Source: Bombella pluederhausensis (lineage in GTDB: Bacteria; Pseudomonadota; Alphaproteobacteria; Acetobacterales; Acetobacteraceae). Taken from it: 64,000 nucleotides of DNA. The translations under genes were made by a program, and so were the position numbers. The stretch is taken from assembly GCF_026385525.1 (NCBI RefSeq), contig NZ_JANIDY010000004.1, positions 62,001 through 126,000 on the forward strand. The letters run 5' to 3'. Positions 18,012 to 27,754 of the stretch are shown piece by piece (positions within the stretch are counted from its first letter, which is position 1; each line of letters starts with the position of its first letter). The notes beneath the pieces are model-generated. The model worked only from the letters and a program-made list of their open reading frames with translations, ran no database searches and was not told where the DNA came from.

Positions 18012-19901
18012 TCAGCGTACGGCCTTATGCACGGCGTCCGTCAGATGACGGACACTCCGGGCCACGTCACCATCACCGGGGACGATAACATCCGGCTGTT
18101 CCGGCGGCTCATAGGCAGAGGACACGCCGGTGAACTCGGCAATCCGGCCTTCTTCCGCCTGAGCGTACAGTCCCTTCGGGTCACGGCTGCGACACAGCTC
18201 CGGAGCCGTATCCACGAACACCTCATGCCAGTCTTCTCCGATGATCGTCTTGGCCATTGCACGGTCCCTGACAAGCGGGGACACCAGAGCGACCAGAACG
18301 ATCTGGCCAGCATCCGCCAGAATACGAGCCACATGGGCCACACGGCGGATATTCTCCCGCCGGTCTTCCGGGGAGAAACCGAGGTCGCTGCACAGGCCGG
18401 AACGGACCGTATCGCCATCCAGCACGGTGACATGCAGCCCTTCACGGCTGAGGGCCTCCTCGGCATAGCGGGCAATGGTGCTTTTGCCAGCACCGGGCAG
18501 ACCCGTCATCCAGAACACGGCCCGGCCATGCCCCCGCAGGCCAGCCCGGACGGCATCACTCACGCCGCTGGCTGTCGGATGGATGGCATGGCTGCCTTCA
18601 GACAGAGCCGCCGGACCAATAAGCGGAGCACCACCGACAATCTTCTGGTGACGGTCCACCAGCACACCACGGCCATCCGGCATACCCGGTGCGAAGGGAT
18701 CGAACAGAATGTTGCGGGCCACGGCAAGGGTAATCTCGGCAAAGCCATCCGGGGGCACCTCATCCGCCGGGCTCAGGCTGAGATCATCAAGGTCCACCAC
18801 GGCATCAATGGCCGCCACGGTGACATCATATTCCGCTGTGGCAAGACGCAGGCGGAAGCTCTCACCCACACGCAGCGGCTCACCACGCAGCCAGAACAGC
18901 CGTGTTTTCAGGCGTGCCGCCTTCTGCGGAGCTGCCGCCTCATCCCCGGCAGGGAACAGCAGATCACCACGATCCGGCACCAGATCAGGCTCCAGCCGCA
19001 GGGCGATGGATTCACCAGCTCCGGCTACAGGGTGATGCGGAGCGTGCCAGCGGCAGACTTCGGCCACGGTGGCTTCCTGCCCCTGCCCGCCAATCACCAG
19101 ACGGTCACCTTCCCGCACCGTGCCACGCTCAATGCGGCCTGCCACATAGCGGATACCCTCAAAACGGTACACATCCTGCACCGGCATACGGAACGGCAGC
19201 GCATGACGAGATGCCGGCGGCTGAATGAGAGACAGAGCCTCCAGCAGGGTCGGCCCCTTATACCAGTCAGCCTTTTCAGAGCGTGTGGCAATGTTGTCGC
19301 CATCCCGTGCTGAAGCCGGAATAACCTGATTGACGTTGATCTCCAGCCGGGCCAGCAGCTGACGGATGTCACCTTCCACCTGCTTCAGCTTTGCTTCGTC
19401 AAACCCGATGCTGTCGGCCTTGTTCAGCAGGACAATCACATGATTGATGCCAATAAGCCGCAGCAACATGGCATGACGGCGGGTCTGCTCCCGCACACCC
19501 TCGGCGGCGTCCACCACCAGCACGGCGGCCTCGGCATCAGCAGCCCCGGTAATCATGTTGCGCAGGAACTGACGGTGCCCCGGTGCGTCCACAATCACGA
19601 AATCCCGGCCATTCAGCTGGAAGGGGATACGGGTGGAATCCACCGTCACACCCTGATCCCGCTCGATCTGGAGGGAATCAAGCAGGAAGCTCCACTCCAC
19701 GGCCAGACCACGCTTCCGGCTGCTTTCCACGATCTGGACAAGGCGGCCATCCGGCAGGCTATCCGTATCATAAAGCAGACGGCCGATCAGGGTGGATTTA
19801 CCGTGATCCACATGGCCCACAATCACAATCGGCGTGCTGACGCCGTGACGGACCTGCGATGATGGTGAATGAGTCTGTGTCATCGAAATAGGTCCCCTCA
19901 C
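18012..19901 (-). CDS. cysNC: Sulfate adenylyltransferase large subunit fused to adenylylsulfate kinase (CysN/CysC)
   Basis: A 629-aa fusion. The N-terminal part is an EF-Tu-like GTPase with GHVDHGKST (residues 29-37), DAPGHRQF and NKAD; it drives ATP sulfurylase (CysD) to make APS. From about residue 460 comes an APS kinase domain with Walker A GLPGAGKS (467-474) and [10 protein letters not shown], where most kinases read LDGDNVR. The start codon at 19901 overlaps the cysD stop by 4 bp; a second Met six codons on is possible. The product acts in the cytoplasm in sulfate activation. The kinase would yield PAPS, although the CysH encoded upstream has the cysteines of an APS reductase. Confidence 0.95.
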   Translation of the reverse strand: MRGPISMTQTHSPSSQVRHGVSTPIVIVGHVDHGKSTLIGRLLYDTDSLPDGRLVQIVESSRKRGLAVEWSFLLDSLQIERDQGVTVDSTRIPFQLNGRDFVIVDAPGHRQFLRNMITGAADAEAAVLVVDAAEGVREQTRRHAMLLRLIGINHVIVLLNKADSIGFDEAKLKQVEGDIRQLLARLEINVNQVIPASARDGDNIATRSEKADWYKGPTLLEALSLIQPPASRHALPFRMPVQDVYRFEGIRYVAGRIERGTVREGDRLVIGGQGQEATVAEVCRWHAPHHPVAGAGESIALRLEPDLVPDRGDLLFPAGDEAAAPQKAARLKTRLFWLRGEPLRVGESFRLRLATAEYDVTVAAIDAVVDLDDLSLSPADEVPPDGFAEITLAVARNILFDPFAPGMPDGRGVLVDRHQKIVGGAPLIGPAALSEGSHAIHPTASGVSDAVRAGLRGHGRAVFWMTGLPGAGKSTIARYAEEALSREGLHVTVLDGDTVRSGLCSDLGFSPEDRRENIRRVAHVARILADAGQIVLVALVSPLVRDRAMAKTIIGEDWHEVFVDTAPELCRSRDPKGLYAQAEEGRIAEFTGVSSAYEPPEQPDVIVPGDGDVARSVRHLTDAVHKAVR

Positions 19902-20716
19902 AGATAACCGGCAACACGAAGACGCTCGAACGCATCTTCTGATTCATGGTCCATGGCACGGCCTGCACGCTCGGAGGTGCGGCTCGTCTCAAGTTCGGCA
20001 ATCACTTCGGCCACGGTGGAAGCATTGCTCTCGATCGGGCTGGTGATGTCCTGATCGCCCAGCGAGCGGTACCGTTTGCCATCCTTCGCAAAATAGAGGT
20101 CCACGAGCGGAATATTCTCACGCTCGATATACCGCCAGATGTCCAGCTCCCGCCATGCCAGCAGCGGGTGGACACGCACATGCATACCATCCTCGTAAGG
20201 CGTGGCGTACTGATCCCAGAATTCCGGCGGCTGGTTGCGGACATCCCACTGATGGCTCGCCCCACGGGGACTGAAGACGCGCTCCTTGGCACGGGTGGCC
20301 TGCTCGTCACGCCGGATACCGGCCACAACGCCCCGGAATTTGTGTTTATCAATCAGGTTTGCCAGCCCGACCGTCTTACGAGCAGCAGAACGGGCCGCCG
20401 GTGGCAGGGAGGGGTCCATCTCCTCGACCGGGGGACAGTCCCCAAGGACGAGGTCCAGATTCCACTTCTTCGTGTATTCATCCCGGAAATCATACATCTC
20501 CGGAAACTTCTTGCCCGTATCCACATGCATGACAGGAAAAGGCACATGCCCCATGAAGGCCTTGCGAGCCAGCCAGACCATCACATTGCTGTCCTTGCCC
20601 AGTGACCAGAGCAAGGCCATGGGTTTCAGCTTGCGATAGGCTTCCCGCAGAATAAAGATACTCTGGGCCTCAAGCTGGTCCAGACCATCCATGGTACGTG
20701 CTTCTTCCAGAGCCAT
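19898..20716 (-). CDS. cysD: Sulfate adenylyltransferase small subunit
   Basis: CysD (272 aa from the start chosen) is the PP-loop ATP sulfurylase subunit that forms APS from sulfate and ATP with CysN. The SLGKDSNVM loop, [20 protein letters not shown] and [21 protein letters not shown] are characteristic. I chose the ATG at 20716 ([11 protein letters not shown]) because AAAGGGAG lies 6 nt upstream. An alternative ATG at 20761 overlaps the cysH stop as ATGA and would add 15 residues. It overlaps cysNC by 4 bp at its end, so the two subunits are coupled. Confidence 0.93.
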   Translation of the reverse strand: MALEEARTMDGLDQLEAQSIFILREAYRKLKPMALLWSLGKDSNVMVWLARKAFMGHVPFPVMHVDTGKKFPEMYDFRDEYTKKWNLDLVLGDCPPVEEMDPSLPPAARSAARKTVGLANLIDKHKFRGVVAGIRRDEQATRAKERVFSPRGASHQWDVRNQPPEFWDQYATPYEDGMHVRVHPLLAWRELDIWRYIERENIPLVDLYFAKDGKRYRSLGDQDITSPIESNASTVAEVIAELETSRTSERAGRAMDHESEDAFERLRVAGYL

Positions 20717-20757
20717 GACTGCTCCCTTTCTCTCCTGATGAGCCATCTGGCCCAGTG

Positions 20758-21531
20758 TCATCGTGCAGGCCGCTCTGCAATCAGGGCAGCGGCTGAAACT
20801 TCTTCGACATTGGCATCGGGTGGTGCTGTAACGGGGCGGTGCAGGCCACATTCCGTCTTTGCCAACCCGGCCCAGCGTCCAGCCCGACTATCCTCGCCTT
20901 CACCAACGGGCCGTGTGCAGGGCTCACAGCCAATGGAACGATAGCCCTGCGCCACCAGCGGATGAGGTGGCAGGGACTTTTCTTCCATGAAACGGGCAAT
21001 CTGCGCCTCACTCCAGCCTGCCAGAGGATTCAGCTTCACACTGCCATCCTCCTGCCGTTCCGCCACGGGCAGAGCCGCCCGGGTGGCTGCCTGCATCCGC
21101 TTGCGCCCTGTCACCCAGATGTCGAACTCTGGTAGCACCACTTCCAGCGGCTCCACCTTCCTCAGGGCACAGCAGGCATCCGGGTCGAACGCCACAAGCT
21201 GGCCTTCCGGGTCCCGGTACTCTACCTCGGCACGGGCGGGCCGCAGGGTACGCACATCCTTCAAACCCAGATGACGGGTCAGCTCATCCCGATAAGCCAA
21301 TGTTTCAGGAAAATGCCGCTCCGTATCGAGAAAAAAGACAGGCACGGCTTTGTCCTGTGCCGCCACCTGCGCCAGCAGCACGGCTGATTCCGCTCCGAAA
21401 GATGAGATCACCGCCACACGCCCCGGAAACCGGGCCAACACGGAAGACAGTACACGGCCTGTTTCCTCCTCCGAGGCAGCTATGTCTCCCTGCTGGGGCA
21501 GGGCCTGGAACTCAGCGTCCGATATCGCCAT
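20758..21531 (-). CDS. cysH: Adenylylsulfate / phosphoadenylylsulfate reductase
   Basis: A 257-aa thioredoxin-dependent reductase that turns activated sulfate into sulfite. It has the PP-loop-like SSFGAESAVLL, the FLDTERHFPET segment, and the catalytic ECGLH (Cys228). It also carries both iron-sulfur pairs (Cys120-Cys121 and Cys202-x2-Cys205), which classically mark the [4Fe-4S] APS reductases rather than the cluster-free PAPS reductases. It is first in the operon cysH-cysD-cysNC. A GGAGC site precedes the ATG. No sulfite reductase gene is in the window. Confidence 0.93.
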   Translation of the reverse strand: MAISDAEFQALPQQGDIAASEEETGRVLSSVLARFPGRVAVISSFGAESAVLLAQVAAQDKAVPVFFLDTERHFPETLAYRDELTRHLGLKDVRTLRPARAEVEYRDPEGQLVAFDPDACCALRKVEPLEVVLPEFDIWVTGRKRMQAATRAALPVAERQEDGSVKLNPLAGWSEAQIARFMEEKSLPPHPLVAQGYRSIGCEPCTRPVGEGEDSRAGRWAGLAKTECGLHRPVTAPPDANVEEVSAAALIAERPAR

Positions 21532-21566
21532 GTGATCTGCTCCTGCGGCAAAATACGATGATGGGG

Positions 21567-21615
21567 AAAGTAATTACATATTTAACTGGCTTCAATGTTG
21601 ATTTTTGAAAAATCA
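21567..21615 (-). promoter_or_regulatory. Candidate cysH promoter with an upstream palindrome
   Basis: On the minus strand TTGAAG (21595-21590) and TACTTT (21572-21567) are spaced by 17 bp, a fair -35/-10 pair ending 36 bp before the cysH start. Immediately upstream of the -35 is a palindrome with 8-bp arms and a single central base, TGATTTTT-G-AAAAATCA (21599-21615). Its position suits an activator of sulfur assimilation; the identity of the factor is unknown. Confidence 0.45.
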
Positions 21616-21758
21616 TCACTTTTTTATGACATAAACATATATTTATAAGCTCTGTTTATATATGAAACACACAAAAATCCCTTGGAAAACAGCCAAAAAT
21701 ATATAATGAAAGCGAGAGGAAAATGACTCTCACAATTTACTATCTAAAAAAGTTATTT

Positions 21759-23480
21759 TTAAAAACGGAGCGTGATGGTCGAGAGCATATAGGTGCCATT
21801 CTGTCCCCCGGCCCGTCTCATACGATGGGTCATTAGAATCGCACCACCATCAATCTGCCAATTAATATGCTGCTGAAGCTGGAACTGCACCTGCCCCTGT
21901 GGCTGCCACCCTACAGCTCTCCCTGCCTGTCGCAGCTTAGCCCCAGACAGAAACGAAAAAGGCGATGAGGAATTATAGAGCCCATCATTCATGCTCTGCC
22001 GCCAGAGGTAAGGCACCCTGATGCGGATATTCATGAAAGGCCGAGGCGCAATGCTCACAAGCGGCCCTGCACTGATGATATTCGCTCTGGCAATCGTCCG
22101 GGTGAGGTCAAACGTGCCATTACGAGGCGAGAAGGGCGCCGAGAATGTCCCGACTGTTCCTTCCTTCCGGCGGTTGTCACCTCCGCTATAGGCCTCAGCC
22201 TGCACACCCAGAAAGGGATGCAGGGAAGATGATGAATGGCGCCAGCCCAGAACACTCCGCACAGCCCATGCACTCACGGGACGACTGGCCACTGTAGAAC
22301 TGCCGGGGTGGAACCGTCCCCCCTGATACACGCCCCCCAGCTCATACTCGAAAGATGGCGCCGACCCGTACCAACGGAACCCGCCATTCTGGCGTGTCTG
22401 CGTTCCTGCCTGCGACCCTTTATACAGAGCCACGGCGGCAGACTTCCCACCATAATGAAAGCCCATCCAAAACAGGTCCAGAAAGGAATGAACCTGCTCC
22501 CCCGCAATGGAGAACGGCTTCAGGGCAATGCCGATATTTCCCCCATAAAGGCGGGTGCCATCATCAAAGCCGCCACCCATGATGGTATCTTTCGTCACCT
22601 GCGTACCAACGAAATTATAGAGGTCCAGCCTGATCCGGTTCCACATGGCATAGCCACGGGCACCATTCCATGAAAGCGGGACGTTGGGCGTCTCCCGCAT
22701 ATAAACAAGCCATGACGGAGCATCGAGAAACTGCTGCCGCCCGACCATAACGCCGGTTTTTGCACCAAGCAGCTTACGTTCATAACCAACAAAAAGCTGC
22801 TGCACGCCCAGCCTGCGCCGCCATGTGCTGTTATAGCCATAATAGTTCCAGCCTGCAGCCTCACCATTATTCAGCTGGCCGAATACCCGCCAATGCTGCC
22901 CCAGATGAAGATCAGCACCAAACAGGTTACGCACTGTAAACCGGCCAGAATGCTGTTTGCCCGCCGTACCCAGTTGGGGGTTGGATTCATACCAGTTGCG
23001 GATACGGGATTCACCGGAAAGGGACAGCCAGATGCTGCCGGATTCATTCAGACGGATGGCCTTCAGCGGGTCGAGAAAATCCGTGCGGTTCTTGGGGTCT
23101 TTCTTGCTGCTCCAGTCTTCGGCCCATGGAGCGGCCCCGTAGGTACCGACTGGCCCGAACCCGGCAAACTCACCATTGCCCCAGTTGAAAGCCCCCCAGT
23201 CCCCCTGATGCCGCTTACGGGAACGGTTCTGCTCTGCCGGGATACGGCGTGGCTGACCGATCACCCCCGCCCCCGGCATGGTCTCCACGGTTGGCGGGAC
23301 TTTTTCAGCAATCTGAGCATCTGCCCGCTTCTGCCCCACCAGAAAAACAGAAGCCATTAAAGCCGCTGACGCCCACGGCACCCACCGTTTCTTCTCCGGC
23401 AAGACAGCACCACAGCCTGCCACAAACAGGTCCGGCTTCTTCCGCTTCGTCACGCACCACGACTGCCTGCCTGTCTGCAT
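21759..23480 (-). CDS. Outer-membrane beta-barrel protein, alginate-export type
   Basis: A 573-aa protein with a long basic N-terminus, a hydrophobic stretch (WASAALMASVFLVG) and an AQKRADAQ-like cleavage region, then strongly alternating aromatic strands ending in the outer-membrane Phe (STITLRF). Segments such as SLSGESRIRNWYESNPQLG, RVFGQLNNGE and VGRQQFLDAPSWLVY resemble the alginate-export barrel family (AlgE-like, PF13372), which in acetic acid bacteria is often annotated only as an alginate export domain protein. It probably passes a sugar, polysaccharide or small polar solute. AT-rich stretches flank it (21.56-21.76 and 23.48-23.58 kb), a possible sign of transfer. It is alone on its transcript. 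Confidence 0.75.
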   Translation of the reverse strand: MQTGRQSWCVTKRKKPDLFVAGCGAVLPEKKRWVPWASAALMASVFLVGQKRADAQIAEKVPPTVETMPGAGVIGQPRRIPAEQNRSRKRHQGDWGAFNWGNGEFAGFGPVGTYGAAPWAEDWSSKKDPKNRTDFLDPLKAIRLNESGSIWLSLSGESRIRNWYESNPQLGTAGKQHSGRFTVRNLFGADLHLGQHWRVFGQLNNGEAAGWNYYGYNSTWRRRLGVQQLFVGYERKLLGAKTGVMVGRQQFLDAPSWLVYMRETPNVPLSWNGARGYAMWNRIRLDLYNFVGTQVTKDTIMGGGFDDGTRLYGGNIGIALKPFSIAGEQVHSFLDLFWMGFHYGGKSAAVALYKGSQAGTQTRQNGGFRWYGSAPSFEYELGGVYQGGRFHPGSSTVASRPVSAWAVRSVLGWRHSSSSLHPFLGVQAEAYSGGDNRRKEGTVGTFSAPFSPRNGTFDLTRTIARANIISAGPLVSIAPRPFMNIRIRVPYLWRQSMNDGLYNSSSPFSFLSGAKLRQAGRAVGWQPQGQVQFQLQQHINWQIDGGAILMTHRMRRAGGQNGTYMLSTITLRF

Positions 23481-23595
23481 GGAGTATCCATTTACTACAA
23501 TTTAAAATAGTTATTTACTATTAAATATCCTTTTATTCCCATTGTGAAGACGTGAATTGTTTTTATCAAAAAACTGTCACACTTCATCCGGCCTC

Positions 23596-23623
23596 GTCAG
23601 GTGCATCATATTCTGCACCTGAC
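23596..23623. terminator. Perfect hairpin downstream of rdgB
   Basis: GTCAGGTGCA (23596-23605) and TGCACCTGAC (23614-23623) form a 10-bp stem with an 8-nt loop, 18 bp past the rdgB stop. There is no U-tract on either strand, so it may protect the mRNA end or act with Rho rather than terminate by itself. Confidence 0.5.
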
Positions 23624-23640
23624 TGCTCTAGGATGACCGA

Positions 23641-24261
23641 TCAGCCCACACAGTCCTTCAGGAACTGCGTCATGGCCTGCCCACGATGGCTGAAACGGTT
23701 CTTTTCCGTTTCAGCCATCTCGGCAAAGGTGCGACTTTCCCCTTCCGGGATGAAAATCGGGTCATAACCATGGCCATGCTCCCCTCTCGGTGGCCATGAG
23801 ACCTGCCCCCGGCACTCTCCCCGCACGAAATGATGAGTTCCATCCGGCCACGCCAGACACAGCACCACTACAAAGGATGCCGCTTTATCATCTGACCCGC
23901 TGGCCTGCATTTCCTCATGCACACGGCTCATTGCCAGTGTCATATCCCGCTGCGGCCCTGCCCAGCGGGCAGAATAGACACCCGGCCTGCCATCCAGTGC
24001 AGCAACACAGAAACCGGAATCATCGGCCAATGCAGGCAGGCCGGTTGCCTTGGCTGCTGCTTCTGCCTTGATAAGGGCGTTGCCTTCAAAGTCAGTCGCT
24101 GTTTCTTCCGGCTCTGGCAGATTCAGCTCGGCAGCCGAGCGGACGGTGATGCCGCTCTCGGCAAGAAGCAGCGAAAACTCACGCAGCTTGCCTTTGTTAT
24201 GGCTCGCCAGAACAATCTCACTGCCACGTTCAAGACACCGGGTACCGTTCTGTCCGCTCAT
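23641..24261 (-). CDS. rdgB: XTP/dITP diphosphatase (non-canonical purine NTP pyrophosphatase)
   Basis: A 206-aa Ham1-family enzyme that hydrolyses ITP/XTP and dITP to keep deaminated purines out of DNA and RNA. The N-terminal [14 protein letters not shown] is the substrate-binding signature, followed by [27 protein letters not shown] and RWAGPQRD. The C-terminus has [17 protein letters not shown] and FSHRGQAM. Its ATG overlaps the rph stop by 4 bp, the common rph-rdgB arrangement of alphaproteobacteria. Confidence 0.96.
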   Translation of the reverse strand: MSGQNGTRCLERGSEIVLASHNKGKLREFSLLLAESGITVRSAAELNLPEPEETATDFEGNALIKAEAAAKATGLPALADDSGFCVAALDGRPGVYSARWAGPQRDMTLAMSRVHEEMQASGSDDKAASFVVVLCLAWPDGTHHFVRGECRGQVSWPPRGEHGHGYDPIFIPEGESRTFAEMAETEKNRFSHRGQAMTQFLKDCVG

Positions 24262-24983
24262 TCTGCGCTTCTCTTTCGATTGGCCAGAGCTTCATTCTGC
24301 ACGGCGAACAGGGCCTTCGTCCCCTTCTGGGCCAGATCAAACAGAATCTGGAACTCCTCGGGACGGAAAGGACGTTCTTCAGCCGTGCCCTGAATCTCCA
24401 CAATGCCGCCATCAGCCGTCAGGACGAAATTGGTATCAGCCTGTGCGCTGCTATCTTCTTCATAATCAAGATCCAGCACCGGGCCAGCATCAGTCAGGCC
24501 ACAGGACACGGCAGCAACCTGCCCCGTCAGAGCCTTAGACTTGCCCATACCTTCCAGAGCGATGGCCAGTGCCACCCACGCCCCGGTGATGGAAGCGCAA
24601 CGTGTGCCGCCATCGGCATTCAGCACGTCACAATCCAGCGTAATCATGCATTCGCCTAGAGCCTTGAGGTCCACGCAGGCTCGCAGAGAGCGGCCGATGA
24701 GACGCTGAATTTCCTGCGTGCGGCCGGACTGCTTGCCACGGGCAGCCTCACGGGAACCACGGGTGTGAGTCGCACGGGGGAGCATCCCATATTCTGCCGT
24801 CACCCAGCCCTGACCCTGCCCCCGCAGGAACGGCGGCACACGTGTCTCAACCGAAGCCGTGCAGAGCACTTCCGTCCCTCCGACACGAATCAGGGCAGAA
24901 CCTTCCGCATGGGTGGAAAAGCCGGTCTCGATCGTAACCGGGCGAAGGGCATCATCCGTGCGGCCAGAAGGGCGGTCAAACAT
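24258..24983 (-). CDS. rph: Ribonuclease PH
   Basis: A 241-aa phosphorolytic 3'-exoribonuclease that trims tRNA 3' ends. R-P-V-T-I-E-T-G-F near the N-terminus, [17 protein letters not shown], the [20 protein letters not shown] segment, [13 protein letters not shown] and [21 protein letters not shown] are diagnostic. An AAGGA site lies upstream of the ATG at 24983. It is translationally coupled to rdgB. In many relatives hrcA is divergent here; in this window the divergent neighbour is a PBP1A gene, 173 bp away. Confidence 0.97.
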   Translation of the reverse strand: MFDRPSGRTDDALRPVTIETGFSTHAEGSALIRVGGTEVLCTASVETRVPPFLRGQGQGWVTAEYGMLPRATHTRGSREAARGKQSGRTQEIQRLIGRSLRACVDLKALGECMITLDCDVLNADGGTRCASITGAWVALAIALEGMGKSKALTGQVAAVSCGLTDAGPVLDLDYEEDSSAQADTNFVLTADGGIVEIQGTAEERPFRPEEFQILFDLAQKGTKALFAVQNEALANRKRSAE

Positions 24984-25156
24984 GAAATATGATCCTTAAA
25001 ACTTTGCAGAAAATTCACATGAGGCAGGCTGGGCACGCCCCTCATGCCGGAACACCACCATAGGCAGCCCCTGCCCTGCCGACCATCCCCACGCGCAAAA
25101 AACAGGCAACAGGCTGCTTCTTCCCGTTCTTTTGCAGGCCATGTTATAGGGAGGGC

Positions 25157-27715
25157 ATGAAGCGTTCCCCCATGCTGCCAGACAGCCCGCCCTCACCATC
25201 CCAGAAACCCCGTTTCCGCCGCTGGCGGTTTCTGATGGGGGCTGCCCTCGGCCTTGGTACACTGGCCATTTCCGGCACTATTCTTGCCGGTGTAGGCATG
25301 TATGCCCATCTCAGCGCCAACCTGCCCAGCGTGGACGCTCTCCAGCATTACAAACCCCCCGTGGTCAGCCGCCTTTATACGTCTGACGACCAGCTCATGG
25401 CCGAGCTGTCTCACGAGCGGCGCATCTATGTGCCCATCCGGGCTATTCCTCCCCTTGTCCGTAATGCCTTCATCGCCGCGGAGGACCAGAACTTCTATTC
25501 CCACGGCGGTGTGGACCCTCTGGCCATGCTGCGGGCGGGCGTGACGGATATTGTCAGCATCCTCACCCATCAGGGGAAACGGCCACTGGGGGCCTCGACC
25601 ATCACGCAGCAGGTGGCCAAGGTCATGCTGCTGAACAATAACAGCCTGACCATCGACCGGAAAATCCGTGAGGCCCTGCTCGCCATGCGGATCGAGCATA
25701 CGCTCTCCAAGGATCGTATTCTGGAAATCTACCTGAATGGCATCTATCTGGGGAACGGTGCTTACGGGGTCGAAGCGGCAGCACAGACCTACTTCAACAA
25801 GACGCTGGACCAGCTGAGCGATGCTGAGGCCGCCATGCTTGCCAGCATGCCCAAATCGCCCAGCAACTATAACCCGTTCCTCCACCCCAAGGCTGCCATG
25901 TGGCGGCGCAACTGGGTGCTGGACCGAATGGGCGAAACCCACGCCATCCCCATGGACGAGGCCCAGCAGGCCAAGCAGGAACCGCTCGTGCCGCAAGGGC
26001 AGGTCCGCTTCGGCCCTCTTGCCAATTCCGAATGGTTCGCTGCGGAAGTACGCCGCCAGCTCACATCCCTCTATAGTGAGGAACAGACAACCGAGGGTGG
26101 GCTGGATGTCCATACCAGTCTGGACCCGCATCTTCAGCAGGTCAGTACGAAACTTCTGCGGGAAGGGCTGATGGCCTATGCCCGTACTCATGAGGGCTGG
26201 CATGGTGCTATAGGCCGTCTTGACAGCGCCGCCATGGCGGACTGGCAAACCAGCATGAGCCAGCAGAAAAATCCAGCCGGGATGCTCTCTACATGGCGCC
26301 TTGCCGTTGTCCTTTCCTCCGAACCGGGTGTCCGTGTCGGCTGGGTAAAGAATCATGAGGCCCATACAGCCGCACTCCGTAAGACAGACGAAACATGGAG
26401 CCACCGCACCCATCCGCTCCAGACGGGCGATCTCGTGATGATCGAGCCACAGGATGATGGATCCGCCGCACTGGAACAGATTCCACTGGTGGAAGGAGCA
26501 ACCGTCACGCTGGATGCCCATACGGGGCGTGTCCTTGCCCTCGTGGGGGGCTGGTCCTTCCAGCAGAGCCAGTTCAACCGTGTGACGCAGGCCCAGCGGC
26601 AGCCGGGCTCCTCCTTCAAGCCGCTGGTCTATCTGGCTGCCATGGAGCGGGACATTTCCCCTTCCGAAACCTTTGAGGATTCCCCCATCAGTTTCGGGGA
26701 CTGGAAGCCGCAGAATTACGAGCATGATAACTGGGGCCCTACCACCCTGCATGATGCTCTGCGGGAAAGCCGCAACCTCGTGACCATCCGTGTGGCCGCC
26801 CATCTGGGCATGAAGGCTGTCAGCGACATGGCCGTGCGCTCTGGCATGGTCGATAACATGCCACCTTACCTGCCTGCCGCCCTCGGTGCTGTGGAAACCA
26901 CTGTCCTGCGGGAAGCCGGAGCCTACGCCGCCATTGCCAATGGGGGCCATAGCATCACCCCCAGTCTGATCGACTACATCCAGAACCCGGATGGAACCAT
27001 CATCTGGCGCAATCAGGCCAACAAGCGCACGGTGACGACCGAGAACGGCCTGCCCGTCATTCATGATGGTCGCCCGGTTCTGGCCTCACCCCAGAGCGCA
27101 TTCCAGATCACCACCATGATGCGGGATGTCATCGCCCGTGGGACTGGCGTGCGGGCTGGTGTCGGAATCGACCGGCCCATCGCCGGGAAAACCGGCACCA
27201 GTCAGGATTATCATGACGCATGGTTCGCCGGTTTCTCACCCGATACCGTCACCGTGGTGTGGATCGGCTATGACGCCCCCCGCAGTCTGGGCAAGAACGA
27301 GACAGGCGGGCATCTGGCTGGCCCCATCTGGAATGGCATCATGAAAGCCGTCTTCGCCACCCGCCCCCGGCTGGAATTCCCCGTGCCAGACGGCGTCACG
27401 CTGGCAGAGTATGATACCGGGCGCATCCGGGCCATTGATGCTTTCAAGACCGATCAGATTCCTGGGGCTTCCGTGCCGCTGCATGGCTTTGGTGCTGGAA
27501 CACAAGCCCTTACCGCTGCCGATACTGGTGCGGATATGATCCCTGATTCCGAAACAGATATGCCCAGCTCCGCTCCCACAGGCGACCACTCTGGCAAACC
27601 TGATTCACTGGATAGCGGCGCAGGCACTCACTCCACCACCACGCCGGCTTCCCCGACACAGGGGCAGGCAAACCCGGCAGAGGGAGGTGACATTGGTGTC
27701 GGTGGTCTATACTAA
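25157..27715 (+). CDS. mrcA: Penicillin-binding protein 1A (bifunctional transglycosylase/transpeptidase)
   Basis: An 852-aa class A PBP that polymerises and crosslinks peptidoglycan. A basic N-terminus and one membrane helix (about residues 28-52) precede the GT51 transglycosylase with AAEDQNFYSHGGVD, GASTITQQVAK and EIYLNGIYLGNGAYGVEAAA. The transpeptidase has RQPGSSFKPLVY (the SxxK serine), an SRN-type ESRNLV motif and GKTGTSQDYHDAWF (KTG). The C-terminal 90 residues are a Ser/Pro/Thr-rich low-complexity tail. The ribosome site AGGGAGG lies unusually close to the ATG. Confidence 0.96.
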   Translation: MKRSPMLPDSPPSPSQKPRFRRWRFLMGAALGLGTLAISGTILAGVGMYAHLSANLPSVDALQHYKPPVVSRLYTSDDQLMAELSHERRIYVPIRAIPPLVRNAFIAAEDQNFYSHGGVDPLAMLRAGVTDIVSILTHQGKRPLGASTITQQVAKVMLLNNNSLTIDRKIREALLAMRIEHTLSKDRILEIYLNGIYLGNGAYGVEAAAQTYFNKTLDQLSDAEAAMLASMPKSPSNYNPFLHPKAAMWRRNWVLDRMGETHAIPMDEAQQAKQEPLVPQGQVRFGPLANSEWFAAEVRRQLTSLYSEEQTTEGGLDVHTSLDPHLQQVSTKLLREGLMAYARTHEGWHGAIGRLDSAAMADWQTSMSQQKNPAGMLSTWRLAVVLSSEPGVRVGWVKNHEAHTAALRKTDETWSHRTHPLQTGDLVMIEPQDDGSAALEQIPLVEGATVTLDAHTGRVLALVGGWSFQQSQFNRVTQAQRQPGSSFKPLVYLAAMERDISPSETFEDSPISFGDWKPQNYEHDNWGPTTLHDALRESRNLVTIRVAAHLGMKAVSDMAVRSGMVDNMPPYLPAALGAVETTVLREAGAYAAIANGGHSITPSLIDYIQNPDGTIIWRNQANKRTVTTENGLPVIHDGRPVLASPQSAFQITTMMRDVIARGTGVRAGVGIDRPIAGKTGTSQDYHDAWFAGFSPDTVTVVWIGYDAPRSLGKNETGGHLAGPIWNGIMKAVFATRPRLEFPVPDGVTLAEYDTGRIRAIDAFKTDQIPGASVPLHGFGAGTQALTAADTGADMIPDSETDMPSSAPTGDHSGKPDSLDSGAGTHSTTTPASPTQGQANPAEGGDIGVGGLY

Positions 27716-27754
27716 GGCAGCAACACTAACCTGAAGGAAACAGGAGAACGCCTG

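Noticed and set aside
18027-19313. A 428-codon plus-strand open frame opposite cysNC
   Set aside because: Shadow of cysNC; Arg/His-rich without motifs.
21541-23580. Horizontally acquired islet around the alginate-export-type gene
   Set aside because: AT-rich flanks are suggestive, but the gene itself has the same codon style as its neighbours and no mobile-element trace is present.
25193-27064. A 623-codon minus-strand open frame opposite PBP1A
   Set aside because: Antiparallel shadow of a clear PBP1A gene; no family resemblance or ribosome site.
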